Assembly: GCA_963854835.1 (NCBI GenBank)
Contig: OY978530.1
Location: 23,089,437 to 23,153,436 of the forward strand
DNA length: 64,000 nt
Origin: Megamerina dolium
Lineage: Eukaryota > Arthropoda > Insecta > Diptera > Megamerinidae
Direction: 5' to 3'
Shown: piece after piece, positions 1 through 11,442 of the stretch
Position numbering within the stretch: position 1 is the stretch's first letter
Layout: each line of letters opens with the position of its first letter
Translations under genes and position numbers: made by a program
Notes under the pieces: generated by a model
The model's database searches: none
The model's input: only the letters and a program-made list of their open reading frames with translations
What the model was told of the DNA's origin: nothing

Positions 1-2036
1 ACAACGGGAGTTATGCAGTGTCATTCTACAAAGTCGAATGAGCTTTGCAGGAATACTGAACTCAGACATTGTTGCGTAGAGGTAATCCCTTACCGGACTG
101 TCGAAAGCGGCACTATAATCAACAAATAGGTGGTGTGTGTCGATCTGTTTTTCTTGGGTCTTTTCAAGGATTTGGCGCAGTGTGACAATCTGGTCGATGG
201 TGGATTTACCAGGTCTGAAGCCACACTGATACGGTCCAATCAGGTTGCTGAGCATAGGCTTCAACCTTTCACACAGTACGCTCGATAGAACCTTGTATGC
301 GATGCTCAGGAGACTTATTCCACGGTAGTTGGCGCAAATTGTGGGGTCTCCTTTTTTATGTACAGGACAGAGAACACTGAGCCTCCAATCATCAGGCATG
401 CTTTCATCCGACCATATTCTGCTTATGAGCTGGTGCATGCGGGTGAGCAGCTCATCGCCTCCGGTCTTAAACAACTCGGCAGGCAGGCTATCAGCACCTG
501 CAGCTTTGTTGTTCTTCAGCCTTAAAATGGCCGTTTCAACCTCGTCATAGTCGGGTGGTGGAACATCAACACCATCATCTGTAATTGGGGTTATCGGGCA
601 ATCTCCTCCACTGGCGGAATTGTTCGTAGCATCGCCATTCAGTAACGTGGAGAAGTGTTCCCTCCATAGGCTCAGTACACTCTGGACATCTGTAACCAGC
701 TTCCCATTTCTATCACGACAAGAAGAGGCTCCGGGATTTAACCACCACTCAGGCGCTTGATCTTTTCGAAGAATTTTCGAGTATCATTCTTGTCGGTACA
801 CATCTCTATCTCCTCGCACTCGCGTCTTGTTTGTTCTCTTTTCTTGCGCCTGAAAATACGTATCTCTGCACTCCTTTTCTCTATGTACCGCTCCTTAACA
901 GCTCGTGTTGCGCCTGGAGGCAGGGTTTTTCTGTAGGCGGCGTCTTTCTCTACGGAAGCGTCGCGACACTTCTGATCATACCACTCAATCCTCAGAGGCC
1001 GGTAATAACCGATTACCTCCTCGGCAGCAGTAGTCATGGAGTGGGATATATGTGTCCACCGTGCGCATGTATCATCAAGTGGGGGAGTGTTCTGCATAAG
1101 CAGATCCGATAGTCGAGTGGAAAATGCATCTGCTGTCTCTGGTGATCGCAGCTTACTGACGTCGAGCTTTCTCTGTGTGGAACTTCTCTTGTTATTTGCG
1201 ACACATAGGCGTGTGCGCACTGTAGCTGCAACAAGGTAGTGATCCGAGTCGATGTTGGCACCACGGATCGAATTCACGTCCATCACACTGGAAGCATGCT
1301 TTCCGTCAATCACCACATGATCAATTTGGTTTCTTGTACGTTGATCTGGAGACAGCCATGTCGCTTTGTGGATGTCGAGATGCTGGAACTTGGCACCACC
1401 AATTACCATGTTTCGTGCTGCGGCGAAGTCGATCAGCCTCATTCCGTTATCGGAGGTGTTCTGGTGGAGGCTGAATTTTCCGACAGTTGGACCAAAGGTA
1501 CCTTCCTTGCCCACCCTGGCATTAAAGTCGCCAACCACGATTTTGATATCGTGGCGGGGGCAGCGGTTGTAAGCTTCTTCGAGGCGCTGAAAGAAGCTCT
1601 CCTTAGTCACGTTGTTCTTCTCATCCGTCGGAGCGTAGGCACATATAAGGCTGATGTTGAAGAATTTTGCCCTGATGCGGATTGCGACCAGCCGTTCCTT
1701 CACAGACGTGAAATGTGAGACAAGATGTCGTAGTCTCTTGCTGACCAAAAATCCACATCCTAATTCGTGCCTTTCAGCATGGCAACTTCAGTAAATGCCA
1801 CAGGACGCTCTTTTGGAGCAGCCTGTACCGTCCATCGCATTTCCTGGAGAGCGGTGATGTCAGCTCTGTATTTTTCGAGGACATCAACCAGCTGGATAGA
1901 GGCACCCTCCCTAGAAAGGGACCGGACATTCGAGATGCATATCCGTAAAGCATGGTCCTTTTTCGTTTGCCGGGGTCATCAACAAAAGCGGTAGTCCTTA
2001 TCCGAGGCATTGCTGTTTTTTTCACTGGGGGGATTG
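1..2036 (-). mobile_element. RTE-clade non-LTR retrotransposon, copy A (left end outside window)
   Basis: This is a minus-strand LINE of the single-ORF type: an APE-type endonuclease followed by reverse transcriptase. Base 1 aligns with about position 7515 of copy B (6528-9745), so the 3' part of the element lies outside the window. The two copies look very similar throughout. Homology stops near 2036, where copy B runs on into its leader but copy A gives way to a (TA)n tract. Relative to copy B, a one-base loss near 735 closes the frame between the endonuclease and RT parts, and a shift near 1770 breaks the start of the endonuclease. The RT frame appears open from about 735 to the window edge. 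The copy is dead. RTE clade is inferred from domain order and the BovB-like endonuclease. Confidence 0.85.
738..1748 (-). pseudogene. RTE endonuclease domain with start of RT linker (copy A)
   Basis: An open stretch of 336 codons covers most of the apurinic-type endonuclease that nicks target DNA to start target-primed reverse transcription. Visible motifs are GDFNARVGK (about residues 73-81), QIDHVVIDG (141-149) and SDHYLV (168-173), which carry catalytic Asp, Asn and His residues of this fold. The basic linker (RRKKREQTRR) follows near the C-terminus. The N-terminal part with the WNV and QEMRW motifs seen in copy B is in another frame upstream. The frame ends at a stop made by a one-base deletion at the point where copy B continues into RT. 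It is a fragment of a retrotransposon protein and not a host nuclease. Confidence 0.85.
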
Positions 2037-2040
2037 TTTA

Positions 2041-2213
<173 letters not shown>

Positions 2214-2440
2214 GATGGTCACGAAGCCGGTGTGGGCTTAGAGTTATGGTTGTCGAGCCCACCCGAAAGCCGCCTATCACGAAATACCTTTATCTAAAAA
2301 TATTTATTGTCGCGAAGTCGGCGTCGGGCCTATAAAGGTTATTTTATTTTTCGGACGGCCAAAGGCCGGCTATCATGAAAGCGTTTTATCCTAAAATACT
2401 GATGGTCGCAAAGCCTGCGTCAGGCCTGCAAGCTGTAGAA
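2214..2440. repeat. Three diverged tandem units of about 91-96 bp
   Basis: Related units begin near 2214, 2305 and 2401. Each starts with a gaTGGTCnCgAAGCC-like block followed by GCGTCGGGCCT-like sequence, and the first two continue into a shared block containing CCnAAnGCCGnCTATCA and CTAAAATA. They share roughly 70-80 percent by eye. No coding role is visible. They may be a terminal repeat array of an element whose other parts are lost. Confidence 0.6.
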
Positions 2441-3212
2441 AATAACTATATGTATTACCCTTTCAGTCCCTAGATTAAGCATGTAGCATATAAGTACGTT
2501 AAACCACGTTAATTTAAATATGGTCCTTTAGATTAAGCTTGTTGTTCATCGTCATTTATTCTACATTTTTCATTTATATATCCTTCTTGCTTACTCTCCT
2601 CTCCTTTTATAATATACTTCCCTTTTTCTGTAAATATTCATTTAGGTTAAGCTAACGCCATTTTTGAAAGAATAAAGCAGTCTTGGTACAGCAATCAAAA
2701 AGAGCGGTCACGTTTTATTGTAATTGATTTCTCGGCTGTAATCTCTCAGAAGTGGGATTGTTCCATTTTGCCTAGAAGATTTTTAAATTAAAAAAAGCGA
2801 GGAAACATTTCTAAAAGTTTCTCTCACTAACTATATTTCAGTGCATACTGTACAAGAAAAAAATTTTTTCAGAAAGAGTGTGCTAAAGTATGATAAACGC
2901 TGCATAGTTTACAGCATAGATAAAGTGCGTAGTGTTAAAATCGTTAAAGCACCAAAAATTTACAAGAAAATTGAAAATAATTGCCAGAATATTTTACTAA
3001 ATAAAACTTTTCACTGAAATAGTGCTAGAAAAGCGAGTGAACAATTTATAGAAAGAAAAGGACCGCATAAAGAATGCATAACAAGTAGCCAAAAAGAGTG
3101 AACTAAAGTAAGATAGAAAAACGAGTGTAAATTTCAAAACTTAAGCACGCGTTAAATAAGAAGTGCGCAAAAGTAAAGTACTAATAAAAAATACGATTGT
3201 TAAAATTGCAAC
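2441..3212 (+). other. Leader/LTR-like region upstream of a gag remnant
   Basis: This stretch carries no gene. It holds a pyrimidine-rich segment (about 2555-2640), an AATAAA polyadenylation-type signal near 2671, and then an A-rich purine leader that runs up to the gag start at 3213. The order (polyadenylation signal, A-rich leader, gag) is that of an LTR end and 5' untranslated region. I could not fix LTR borders or a clear primer-binding site, so the LTR assignment is an inference. Confidence 0.35.
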
Positions 3213-3993
3213 TTGGATGGTGAAAATTTGGCGATTTATACGGAGGCACAGATGCGTGCATGGTTGCGCCAACTTGATCTGCCTTGCGATGGTAGTAAAC
3301 CAGAGCTCATCCTGCGGCTCGAAGCGGTGCCAGCTATTGAACGAGGTGATTGCCGGCAGCTAAAAATAGTGAGAACTCTGCCGATGGGCAAATTGCGCAG
3401 GCAGACCAGCAGACTGACGGTGGCGCAGTACAGCGATCTGAGCAAGCAGAAGAAATTATAAATATGCTAAGATGTGAAGCCGATTTACTGAAACGAGAAA
3501 AACAAATGCTAGAGAGAGAAAATGAGACAAATGGCGGAAATTGCCTCTGTTGATGAAACAGCGTGCGGCGCAGTCTCAGCGAAACCATCGATTTCTCATG
3601 AAATAGCAAAAATCTTAGTTCCTGAGTACTATGGCAGCGCAAACTCGTAAGCCAAAGTGCGACATGGGCGCATGTTTTTCCTGTGGTAGCAAGGATCATC
3701 GAGTAGCAGCATGCCCTGACAGGAAGAACGTCCACATGGTTGACGAATATGTAAGATTGTATCATTTTGTTATTTTAAGTTACACAAATGTCCGTTTTCC
3801 TCTAGAATGCCTTATCGATTCGGGTAGTCCAATAAGCTTCATAATGCGGTCATGTGTGGAAACTTTGTCGAAAATTTATTCTTTTTTCTTTGGTTTAAAT
3901 GAAACGAAAATGTCGACCTACGGAAAACTTGTATGTTACGTTGTAATAAAAAATCAACTTTTTGAGATAAACTTGGTAGTAGTTGAAATATGA
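3213..3993 (+). pseudogene. LTR-retrotransposon gag-protease remnant
   Basis: Three consecutive pieces in different frames make a shortened Gag-protease. The first (3213-3461) has a SAP-like helix motif (MRAWLRQLDLPCDGSKPELI) common in insect Ty3/gypsy Gag proteins. The middle piece (about 3350-3620) is a charged, probably coiled-coil segment (LLKREKQMLERENE). The third (3631-3993) has a CCHC zinc knuckle (CFSCGSKDHRVAAC, spacing CX2CX4HX4C), followed after a short deletion by an aspartic-protease-like motif (CLIDSGSPISFI). Frameshifts near 3460 and 3545 and the missing capsid region show it is dead. No pol follows; the sequence after 3993 is unrelated A-rich DNA. Confidence 0.7.
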
Positions 3994-4003
3994 AGCCGTC
4001 TTG

Positions 4004-4285
4004 GGTGGATATTTTTTGAAGGTTTGTAAATACAAATTGGTAAGATAAAATGAAATCGAAATGGAAAAGAAAATGATCGCAAATATAAAGTCTAAAACGA
4101 AAGGCAATGGAAAATTTGAAACTGACCAAAAAAAGAAATGCAAATGGAAAGAAATTACTTCAAACACCGATGCGGTGTGTACAGCAATGGTTTGTTTATA
4201 CGAAAAGAAATTTTAATGAATTGAATGAATGAATGTCAACCAAGGGGAAATTTAAAACAAATGTTCAATAATGTAAATAAAATAG
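4004..4285. other. A-rich stretch without a supported feature
   Basis: This is purine-rich, AT-rich DNA downstream of the gag-protease remnant. The reading frames across it are low-complexity and match no family I recognise. Confidence 0.6.
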
Positions 4286-4476
4286 GCAAGGAAGGTCCCT
4301 TTGGTTCAACTGTCGGAAAACGCGTACAGAAAAACGTTGCATGCAGGTGCTACGCGAGTTACATACTCCGTATCCATATTCGATATTGCTTATGTAAGCA
4401 GTACTGACGAAATAATTAAAATGGTGCCTCTCCGCATGGCAACTGAAGTAGATATCACAGAATGCTCTTTTAAAAA
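4286..4476. mobile_element. Scrambled micro-fragments of the RTE element
   Basis: Short pieces of the RTE element are joined out of order. 4283-4320 (plus) matches the endonuclease segment encoding GKEGTFGPTVGK. 4320-4357 (plus) matches the RT-linker segment encoding YRKTLRAGVTR. 4430-4475 matches the element in the opposite orientation (compare 9290-9325, including atggcaactgnagtagat). In intact copy B these pieces lie about 300-900 bases apart, so the block reflects deletion plus inversion. Confidence 0.65.
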
Positions 4477-4605
4477 AGCTCTATATTTGCCGAATTGAAG
4501 TGAAAACACATAGCAAGTAAGACTAGCTAACTGATGGTACCACCATCGCAAGCATTGCTCTAACGCCACCCGGTTGAGGAAAATACAAATGTTAAAAAAA
4601 AAAAA

Positions 4606-4621
4606 AATATATATATATTTA

Positions 4622-4703
<82 letters not shown>
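4606..4703. repeat. (TA)n microsatellite receiving Tc1-like copy A
   Basis: About 80 bases of TA preceded by an A-tract. The Tc1-like copy A starts immediately after its last TA, as expected for an element that duplicates TA. Confidence 0.95.
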
Positions 4704-4706
<3 letters not shown>

Positions 4707-6354
4707 TGGCTCACAGCTTATTTCGTACAGTGTATATATTTTTATGTACATGGCTGTAACATCGAAACTAAAAAACTTATCGATAAGTTTTGAATGTAGA
4801 TGTCTGTGTATGTGTTTAGTAAACCTAATAAGAAAACGGGGAACCCCAAAAATTTTTCTTTTTGTTATGCAAGAGAGAAAAACTATTGATCAGCTGATTT
4901 TCAGCTCACATCTTATTTCGTACACAAACTTCAATGTAAGTAAGTTTCATTCTGCCGCGCAGTTACAAAGTTTTTTTGAATTGTATGAGTTTTTGGACCT
5001 TTTTAACTATTATAACAATTTTTATTATTATTATTTTAAATAGTTAAAGTGCTGTAAATTAAACATTTAGCTTTATGGGTCATCGTACAACGATGGAACA
5101 GCGTAAACTGGTAATTAACCATTTTAGGAAAGGTCAGAGTGTGCGAAAAATTGCTGAAATGACAAATTTAAGTGCCTCAACTGTCCAATACATCATTCAA
5201 CGCTTCGTTCGCGAAAATCGGTTGGAGAACAAGGGCAGAGAAGCACCTAATAAGATTTTCAACGCATCAGACGAGCGTTATATTGTACGAAAAATTAAGA
5301 AAAATCCAAAGTTATCCGCTCCGAAGTTGGCTGCAGAGGTTCAGCGTGAAATAGGAAAATCATCCAGTGCTGAAACTGTCCGACGTGTGCTGCGCAATCA
5401 TGACTTGAACGGTCGAGTAGCCCGAAAGAAACCATTCATTTCGAAAATGAATATACAACGCCGACTTGACTTCGCCAAAGAGCATATTATTAATACTCCT
5501 GCGTTCTGGAATACCGTTATTTTCGCGGATGAGTCTAAGTTTAATATTTTTGGCTCGGACGGAATGTCATATGTTTGGCGTAAAGCTAATACCGAGCTAA
5601 ACAAGGAGAACCTTAAGCCCACAGTGAAGCATGGTGGCGGTAGCGTGATGGTTTGGGCCTGTATGTCAGCAGCCGGAGTAGGTGAATTGGTTTTTATTGA
5701 GGGAACAATGGACAAAATGAAGTACCTCGAGATTCTGAAAAACAATTTACTTCAAAGTGCAGACAAACTGGGTTTGCGGGAAGAATTTCGGTATTACCAA
5801 GATAATGACCCAAAACATAAATCTGGGATTGTGCAATCTTGGCTTATTTGAACTGCTCACACTTGATGTCTCCACCACCACAGTCACCTGACATGAATGT
5901 GATTGAAAATCTTTAGTCTATTTTGGACAATAAAATAAGAACACACAAGATTTCTAATAAGCAAGACCTAAAGAAGGTACTGATGGAGGAATGGAAAAAA
6001 ATCACACCAGACATCACTCAAAAATTGGTGGATTCAATGCCAAGTAGACTCCAGGCTGTCATTAACGCTAAGGGATGTCATACTAAATATTAAAATCAAC
6101 TTACTTTGTTTTTAGTTTGAACTTAAAGAGACTGTACGAAATAAGCTGTGACATGAATTTTCCTATTTTTTTCTTATTTTATTTTTTTATAGTGTCAAAC
6201 ACTAAAATTTTGAAAAAGTAAATTTTGGAAAATAAAAAACAAACCTTCCTTTCAAAAATGGCATTTATATTTTGTTCAAATTTTTGCTATATTAGGAATT
6301 ACGACTGCAGCAATTTTTAAACTGTCACTGTACGAAATAAGCTGGGAGCCACTG
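4704..6354 (+). mobile_element. Tc1-like DNA transposon, copy A (1651 bp)
   Basis: The element is bounded by 29-bp terminal inverted repeats starting CAGTGGCTC, with one mismatch between ends, and by TA on each side. A second copy of the core CTTATTTCGTAC lies about 200 bases inside each end (near 4911 and 6137), giving an inverted-repeat/direct-repeat layout like other Tc1 relatives with two transposase sites per end. It is nearly identical to copies B (20125-21774) and C (45953-47602). The transposase gene is broken. It sits in a (TA)n tract. Confidence 0.95.
5075..6093 (+). pseudogene. Tc1-like DD34E transposase, copy A, frameshifted
   Basis: The frame matches the intact 336-aa transposase of copy B for its first 258 codons, including the N-terminal helix-turn-helix pair, the first catalytic Asp (FADESKF) and the second (YYQDNDPKHK). 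One base is lost after the codons for QSWLI, which gives a stop at 5849-5851. Downstream, the codon for Trp in the IENLW motif has become TAG. The remaining C-terminal third is present but out of frame, so this copy cannot make transposase. Its few differences from copy B suggest recent death. Confidence 0.93.
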
Positions 6355-6529
<175 letters not shown>

Positions 6530-6565
6530 TGCTTACTTATGTGGCCATAACAACCGAATATCGAT

Positions 6566-8614
6566 TTAGGCCGAAAATAACATGCTTCGCCAGCCATCTT
6601 TGTTCTTCGCTAGCTGGCGCCAGTTAGAAATTCCAAGCGCCGTCAGGTTCTCCAGTACTTGGTCTTTCCACCGGAGGTTTGGTCTTCCTCTTCTGCGTCG
6701 TCCTCCAGCGGGTTCCGAATATAACACCCTCTTAGCCTGAACGTGTTCTTCCATTCGCTCGACATGACCTAGCCAGCGCAGCCGCTGGATTTTGATGCGC
6801 TTTACTATGTCAATATCGGCATACAGCTCGTACAGCTCATGGTTGTACCTTATTCGGTACTCGCCACCAACGCAAATAGGTCCAAAGATCTTGCGTAGGA
6901 CTTTTCTCTCGAAAACTCCAAGTATTCGCTCATCCGAGGTGGAAGTTGTCCAGGCTTCAGCGCCATATGTTAGGACAGGCATGATGAGAGACTTGTAGAG
7001 TGTAGTTTTCGTTCTTCGAGAGAGGGCTCGACTTCTCAATTGCTTACTCAGCCCAAAGTAACACCTGTTAGCAAGAGTTATCCTACGCATGATCTCCAAG
7101 CTGACGTCAATCCTGCTGTTAATGCTGGTTCCAAGGTAGACAAAGTCCCTTACTACTTCAAAAGCGTAGTTGTCAACAGTGACGTGCTGTCCAAGACGCC
7201 GTGACTCTTTGTTTGTTGACACTAGATACTTCGTCTTGCCCTCGTTCACCATGAGACCCATCCGACGCGACTCTCTTTCCAACTCTGAGAATGCTGCACT
7301 GACTGCTCGCGTGTTCATGCCGATTATGTCAATATCGTCGGCATACGCTAACAGCATGACACTTTTGTTGAAGATAGTGCCATTATGTCGTAGATCAGCA
7401 GCTCGTATTATTTTCTCCATAATAAGATTGAAGAAGTCGCACGATAACGAATCACCTTGTCTGAAACCCCGTTCGGTATTAAACGGTGCGGAGAGGTCCT
7501 TCCCAATTTTCACTGAACAACGGGAGTTATGCAGTGTCATTCTACAAAGTCGAATGAGCTTTGCAGGAATACCGAACTCAGACAATGTTGCGTAGAGGTA
7601 ATCCCTTACCGGACTGTCGAAAGCGGCTTTATAATCAACAAATAGGTGGTGTGTGTCGATATGTTTTTCTTGGGTCTTCTCCAGGATTTGGCGCAGTGTG
7701 AAAATCTGGTCGATGGTGGATTTACCAGGTCTGAAGCCACACTGATAAGGTCCAATCAGGTTGCTGAGCATAGGCTTCAACCTTTCACACAGTACGCTCG
7801 ATACAACCTTGTACGCGATGCTCAGTAGACTTATTCCACGGTAGTTGGCGCAAATTGTGGGGTCTCCTTTTTTATGTACAGGACAGAGAACACTGAGCCT
7901 CCAATCATCAGGCATGCTTTCATCCGACCATATTCTGCTTATGAGCTGGTGCATGCGGGTGAGCAGCTCATCGCCTCCGGTCTTAAACAACTCGGCAGGC
8001 AGGCCATCAGCACCTGCAGCTTTGTTGTTCTTCAGCCTTAAAATGGCCGTTTCAACCTCGTCATAGTCGGGTGGTGGAACATCAACACCATCATCTGTAA
8101 TTGGGGTTATCGGGCATTCTCCTCCACTGGCGGAATTGTTCGTAGCATCGCCATTCAGTAACGTGGAGAAGTGTTCCCTCCATAGGCTCAGTACACTCTG
8201 GACATCCGTAACCAGATTCCCATTTCCATCACGACAAGAAGAGGCTCCGGGATTTAAACCTCCACTCAGGCGCTTGATCTTTTCAAAGAATTTTCGAGTC
8301 TCATTCTTGTCGGTACACATCTCTATCTCCTCACACTCGCGTCTTTCCAACTCCCTCTTCTTGCGCCTGAAAAGACGTCTCTCTGCACTCCTTTTCTCTC
8401 TATACCGCTCCTTAACAGCTCGCGTTACTCCTGCACGCAGGGTTTTTCTGTAAGCGGCGTCTTTCTCTGCGGTAGCGTCGCGACACTCCTGATCATACCA
8501 CTCATTCCTCAGAGGCCGGTAGTAACCGATTACCTCCTCGGCAGCAGTAGTCATGGAGTGGGATATATGTGTCCACCGTGCGCATGTATCATCAAGTGGG
8601 GGAGTGTTCTGCAT
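6566..8614 (-). pseudogene. RTE reverse transcriptase region, 682 codons open (copy B)
   Basis: This long open frame contains a complete reverse transcriptase used in target-primed integration. Visible motifs are the finger region HKKGDPTICANYRGISLL (about 248-265), motif A FVDYKAAFD (325-333) with the first catalytic Asp, motif B GFRQGDSLS (383-391) and motif C YADD (424-427, bases 7334-7345). After RT comes the usual C-terminal region (WLGHVERM, RRRRGRPNLRW). The ATG used here is internal: the true polyprotein began in the endonuclease at about 9540, and a four-base loss near 8692 plus stops at 8757 and 9226 cut it off. RT motifs look intact, yet without the endonuclease this copy is not expected to move alone. 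Confidence 0.88.
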
Positions 8615-8757
8615 AAGCAGATCCGATATCCGAGTGGAAAATGCATCTGCTGTCTCTGGTGATTGCAGCTTACTGACGTCGAGCTTTCTCTGGGACTTCT
8701 CTTGTTATTTGCGACACATAAGCGTGTGCGCACCTTAGCTGCAACAAGGTAGTGATC

Positions 8758-9540
8758 CTAGTCGATGTTGGCACCACGGATCGATTTCACGTCCATCACA
8801 CTGGAAGCATGCCTTCCGTCAATCACCACATGATCAATTTGGTTTCTTGTACGTTGATTTGGAGACAGCCATGTCGCTTTGTGGATGTCGAGATGCTGGA
8901 ATCTGGTACCACCAATTACCATGTTTCGTGCTGCGGCGAAGTCGATCAGCCTCATTCCGTTATCGGAGGTGTTCTGGTGGAGGCTGAATTTTCCGACAGT
9001 TGGACCAAAGGTACCTTCCTTGCCCACCCTGGCATTAAAGTCGCCAACCACGATTTTGATATCGTGGCGGGGGCAGCGGTCATAAGCTTCTTCGAGGCGC
9101 TGAAAGAAGCTCTCCTTAGTCACGTTGTCCTTCTCATCCGTCGGAGCGTGGGCACATATAAGGCTGATGTTGAAAAATTTTGCCTTGATGCGGATTGTGG
9201 CCAGCCGTTCGTTCACAGGCGTGAACTATGAGACAAGATGTCGTAGTCTCTTGCTGACCAAAAATCCACATCCTAATTCGTGCCTTTCAGCATGGCAACT
9301 GTAGTAGATGTCACAGGACGCTCTTTTGGAGCAGCCCTGTCCTGTCCATCGCATTTCCTGGAGAGCGGTGATGTCAGCTCTGCATTTTTCGAGGGCATCA
9401 ACCAGCTGGATAGAGGCACCCTCCCTAAAAAGGGATCGGACATTCCAGGTGCATATCCGTAAATCGTGGTCCTTTTTTCGTTTGCGGGGGTCATCAACAA
9501 AAGCGGTAGTCCTTATCCGAGGCATTTTATTTTTTGTCAT
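8758..9540 (-). pseudogene. RTE endonuclease region with two in-frame stops (copy B)
   Basis: The frame starts at the ATG complementary to 9538-9540 and covers the endonuclease. It shows the basic start [16 protein letters not shown] (catalytic Asn), LQEMRW (catalytic Glu), GDFNARVGK and NQIDHVVIDG. A TAG at about 9226 replaces the His codon kept in copy A within RHLVSHFT, and a second TAG near 8757 replaces the Ser codon just before DHYL. Both look like single substitutions. Because copies A and B carry different breaks, both probably derive from a source with an open frame. Confidence 0.85.
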
Positions 9541-9882
9541 TGGGGGGGTTTTTTATGTGGCGGGTCCCAAACCCAACGCACAACCTCTAAACGAGGAGAT
9601 TTTCGCCACTCAGCCGCCTCCCAGCGGGTGCCAGGAAGACGTTGCCCGGTGGTCGCCACATGGAGGGCCCCCATTAATAATAATGAAAGCGCCATCACAG
9701 AGTAAGCAGAGCAAGCTATATGACTACCCCTCATTAACAAATAAAGGTATCATCACATAGCGCTCAGATCAAACTACATGACAGCCAGTGAGTTGACTTG
9801 CGATGAGTTCAACAAGGATTGCGCTAGCCCCACCTGGTTGAGGCAGTTAGACACGTTACCTTGCGAAAACACCACCAGACCA

Positions 9883-9884
<2 letters not shown>

Positions 9885-9967
<83 letters not shown>
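9885..9967. repeat. (TA)n microsatellite interrupting a gag gene
   Basis: About 80 bases of pure TA. It truncates the 3' side of the minus-strand gag at 9971-10419. Reading on through it adds only Ile-Tyr repeats. Confidence 0.95.
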
Positions 9968-9969
<2 letters not shown>

Positions 9970-9970
9970 A

Positions 9971-10419
9971 TCTTTACACAACTCGTTGAGTGGTAATAGT
10001 AGCCTGTCATATGCGATGGTGTAACAGTCTGCTAATTCCTCTATTCGTTCAATGAATTCGAATAGGTTGCGTGTGCCATCGAAATTTAAACCCCACCGTC
10101 GTACGGTGTTCATGACCTCATAGTCGGGTATTGTAGTAGGACTACTTACTTCGGTGACTGGAAGTAGCGTCGCACTGGTCGTGGTAATAGTTTGTCTAGT
10201 TAACTTCTCTCGCATGTAACTACTCAACCGCTGTCGCCATTCGCGCAGTCCGCAGTCGACAGATATGCCATTTAGTTCCATTTGTAGCTCTAATTCTTCT
10301 TTTCGTAAGGTATATATCCAACCTAAGCGGTTTGGGTTTTGTATTTCGGTCGCTGGTGTTGTTTCCTCATTTGTATTAGAAGTACTCTCGTTTGTGGAGA
10401 GTCCCTGCTCGGGCGCCAT
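9971..10419 (-). pseudogene. Ty3/gypsy-like Gag N-terminal region, truncated
   Basis: About 150 codons from the ATG at 10417-10419 encode a Gag protein that would coat the element's RNA in particles. It has an acidic, Ser/Thr-rich start, a SAP-like helix motif (YTLRKEELELQMELNGI, LREWRQRLSSYMREK), a Thr-rich linker, and a capsid-type block (VRRWGLNFDGTRNLFEFIERI then [15 protein letters not shown]). This pattern is frequent in insect gypsy-type elements. The frame is undamaged up to 9971 but is cut by (TA)n. No zinc knuckle, protease or pol is present nearby. Confidence 0.75.
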
Positions 10420-11356
10420 TGTAACGCGTGCCTTTGTTTTCCAGCTGGGGTAACGCTCAGCCAGCCAGGGTAAACAAGAGGGCAGCGAAAAACTCTTGTT
10501 GTAGGAGGAAAACCGAATTACACACTTACTGTCAAATTGACAGTAATATTACCGACACTAGAGTGTTCGGCTCGGATGATATATCTCTCGCGGTACAATT
10601 CCTACTTTTATTATTCTTTTCGTTTATTTGGCTTTAAAAGAAATAAGTATTTACAAAAAGAAAAGAGGCTTAAAAGTACAGAAGAATTGGCAAATTGAAT
10701 TAACAAATTAATGAAAAATATGCTACAATTGAATTATTCCACTAAGGCTACAAATTTATGAAACTATCCTACTCTATTCGTATCCTACGCAAGTAAGAGG
10801 GAGACAAGGAGGGGAATGCAGGAGGAACCAGCGCTCGAGCTGGTTGCTCTTGGATTTGAAGTGGTCAAAGTGACTACTTTGGCAGAGCAGAAGGCTCGCA
10901 GTTGACTACCCTAAGCTCCTGTATTTGGGATCACTTTAGGGCAAGAACTCGTATTGTCGAGCACCGTATATGGTTCTGCTTCAATAGAGCACTCGTTGGT
11001 AACAATTCGCCCAACGGGTCGTTGTTGCAAAATAATTGGCAACTGAAGAAAGACGCTTCGATATTGATCCCAACTGGTCAAGCACATGTACATATGTCGC
11101 TTGTCCGATCAAGTACGGAAGCCGCTTTTCTCGATTTTCGTTGGTTCAGCATGATCTTTATCTATTAAATGTATGCTAAACCAAACGAGAATTCTCATAT
11201 CTGCTCTATGTGTTTGCCTTTATTTTGCTTGTGCTTTTACCTTTACTCAATTAACTTACATTACATGTAAATTCAAATTAATTTATATCAATTAATTTAC
11301 ATCAACTGAATTAAGCACAAGCAAATATACAAACTTATTTATCCGTATCGACGTAG
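10420..11356 (-). other. Leader and possible LTR region of the gag at 9971-10419
   Basis: On the minus strand this is the upstream flank of gag. It is free of convincing coding frames, contains a perfect palindrome at 10526-10546, and becomes AT-rich beyond 10600. A clear LTR border or primer-binding site was not found. The part beyond about 11170 shows nothing I can name. Confidence 0.35.
10526..10546. repeat. Perfect palindrome (10-bp arms, 1-base centre)
   Basis: The arms TTACTGTCAA and TTGACAGTAA flank a single A. It lies about 110 bases upstream of the gag start on the minus strand, within its leader. A protein-binding or RNA hairpin role is possible but unproven. Confidence 0.8.
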
Positions 11357-11361
11357 TAATG

Positions 11362-11442
11362 TGATTTGGCGCAAGTGTCTCGTGGGTTCGTCCCACCACC
11401 CGACCTTGCCCACGTGTACGGGTTCGATCCCGGATCGCGAAG
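11362..11442 (+). other. tRNA-like segment with pol III B-box (degenerate)
   Basis: GGTTCGATCC at about 11420-11429 fits the internal pol III B-box consensus GWTCRANNC, and TGGCGCAAGTG at about 11369 is A-box-like. The T-arm can pair as CGGG/CCCG, with one base missing from the loop. The stretch ends in TGATTTTTATATTTTTTT, a pol III type terminator. The A-to-B distance is longer than in most tRNAs and I cannot fold a full cloverleaf. It could be a SINE head or a tRNA relic. Confidence 0.3.

Noticed and set aside
1239..1718. 159-codon plus-strand frame (and its twin at 8752-9231)
   Set aside because: It is antisense to the RTE endonuclease and is open only because that gene constrains the other strand.
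4500..4585. Possible shared element with 9790-9860 (CCACCNGGTTGAGG)
   Set aside because: Only about 14 bases match convincingly; the surrounding similarity is too weak to call a repeat.
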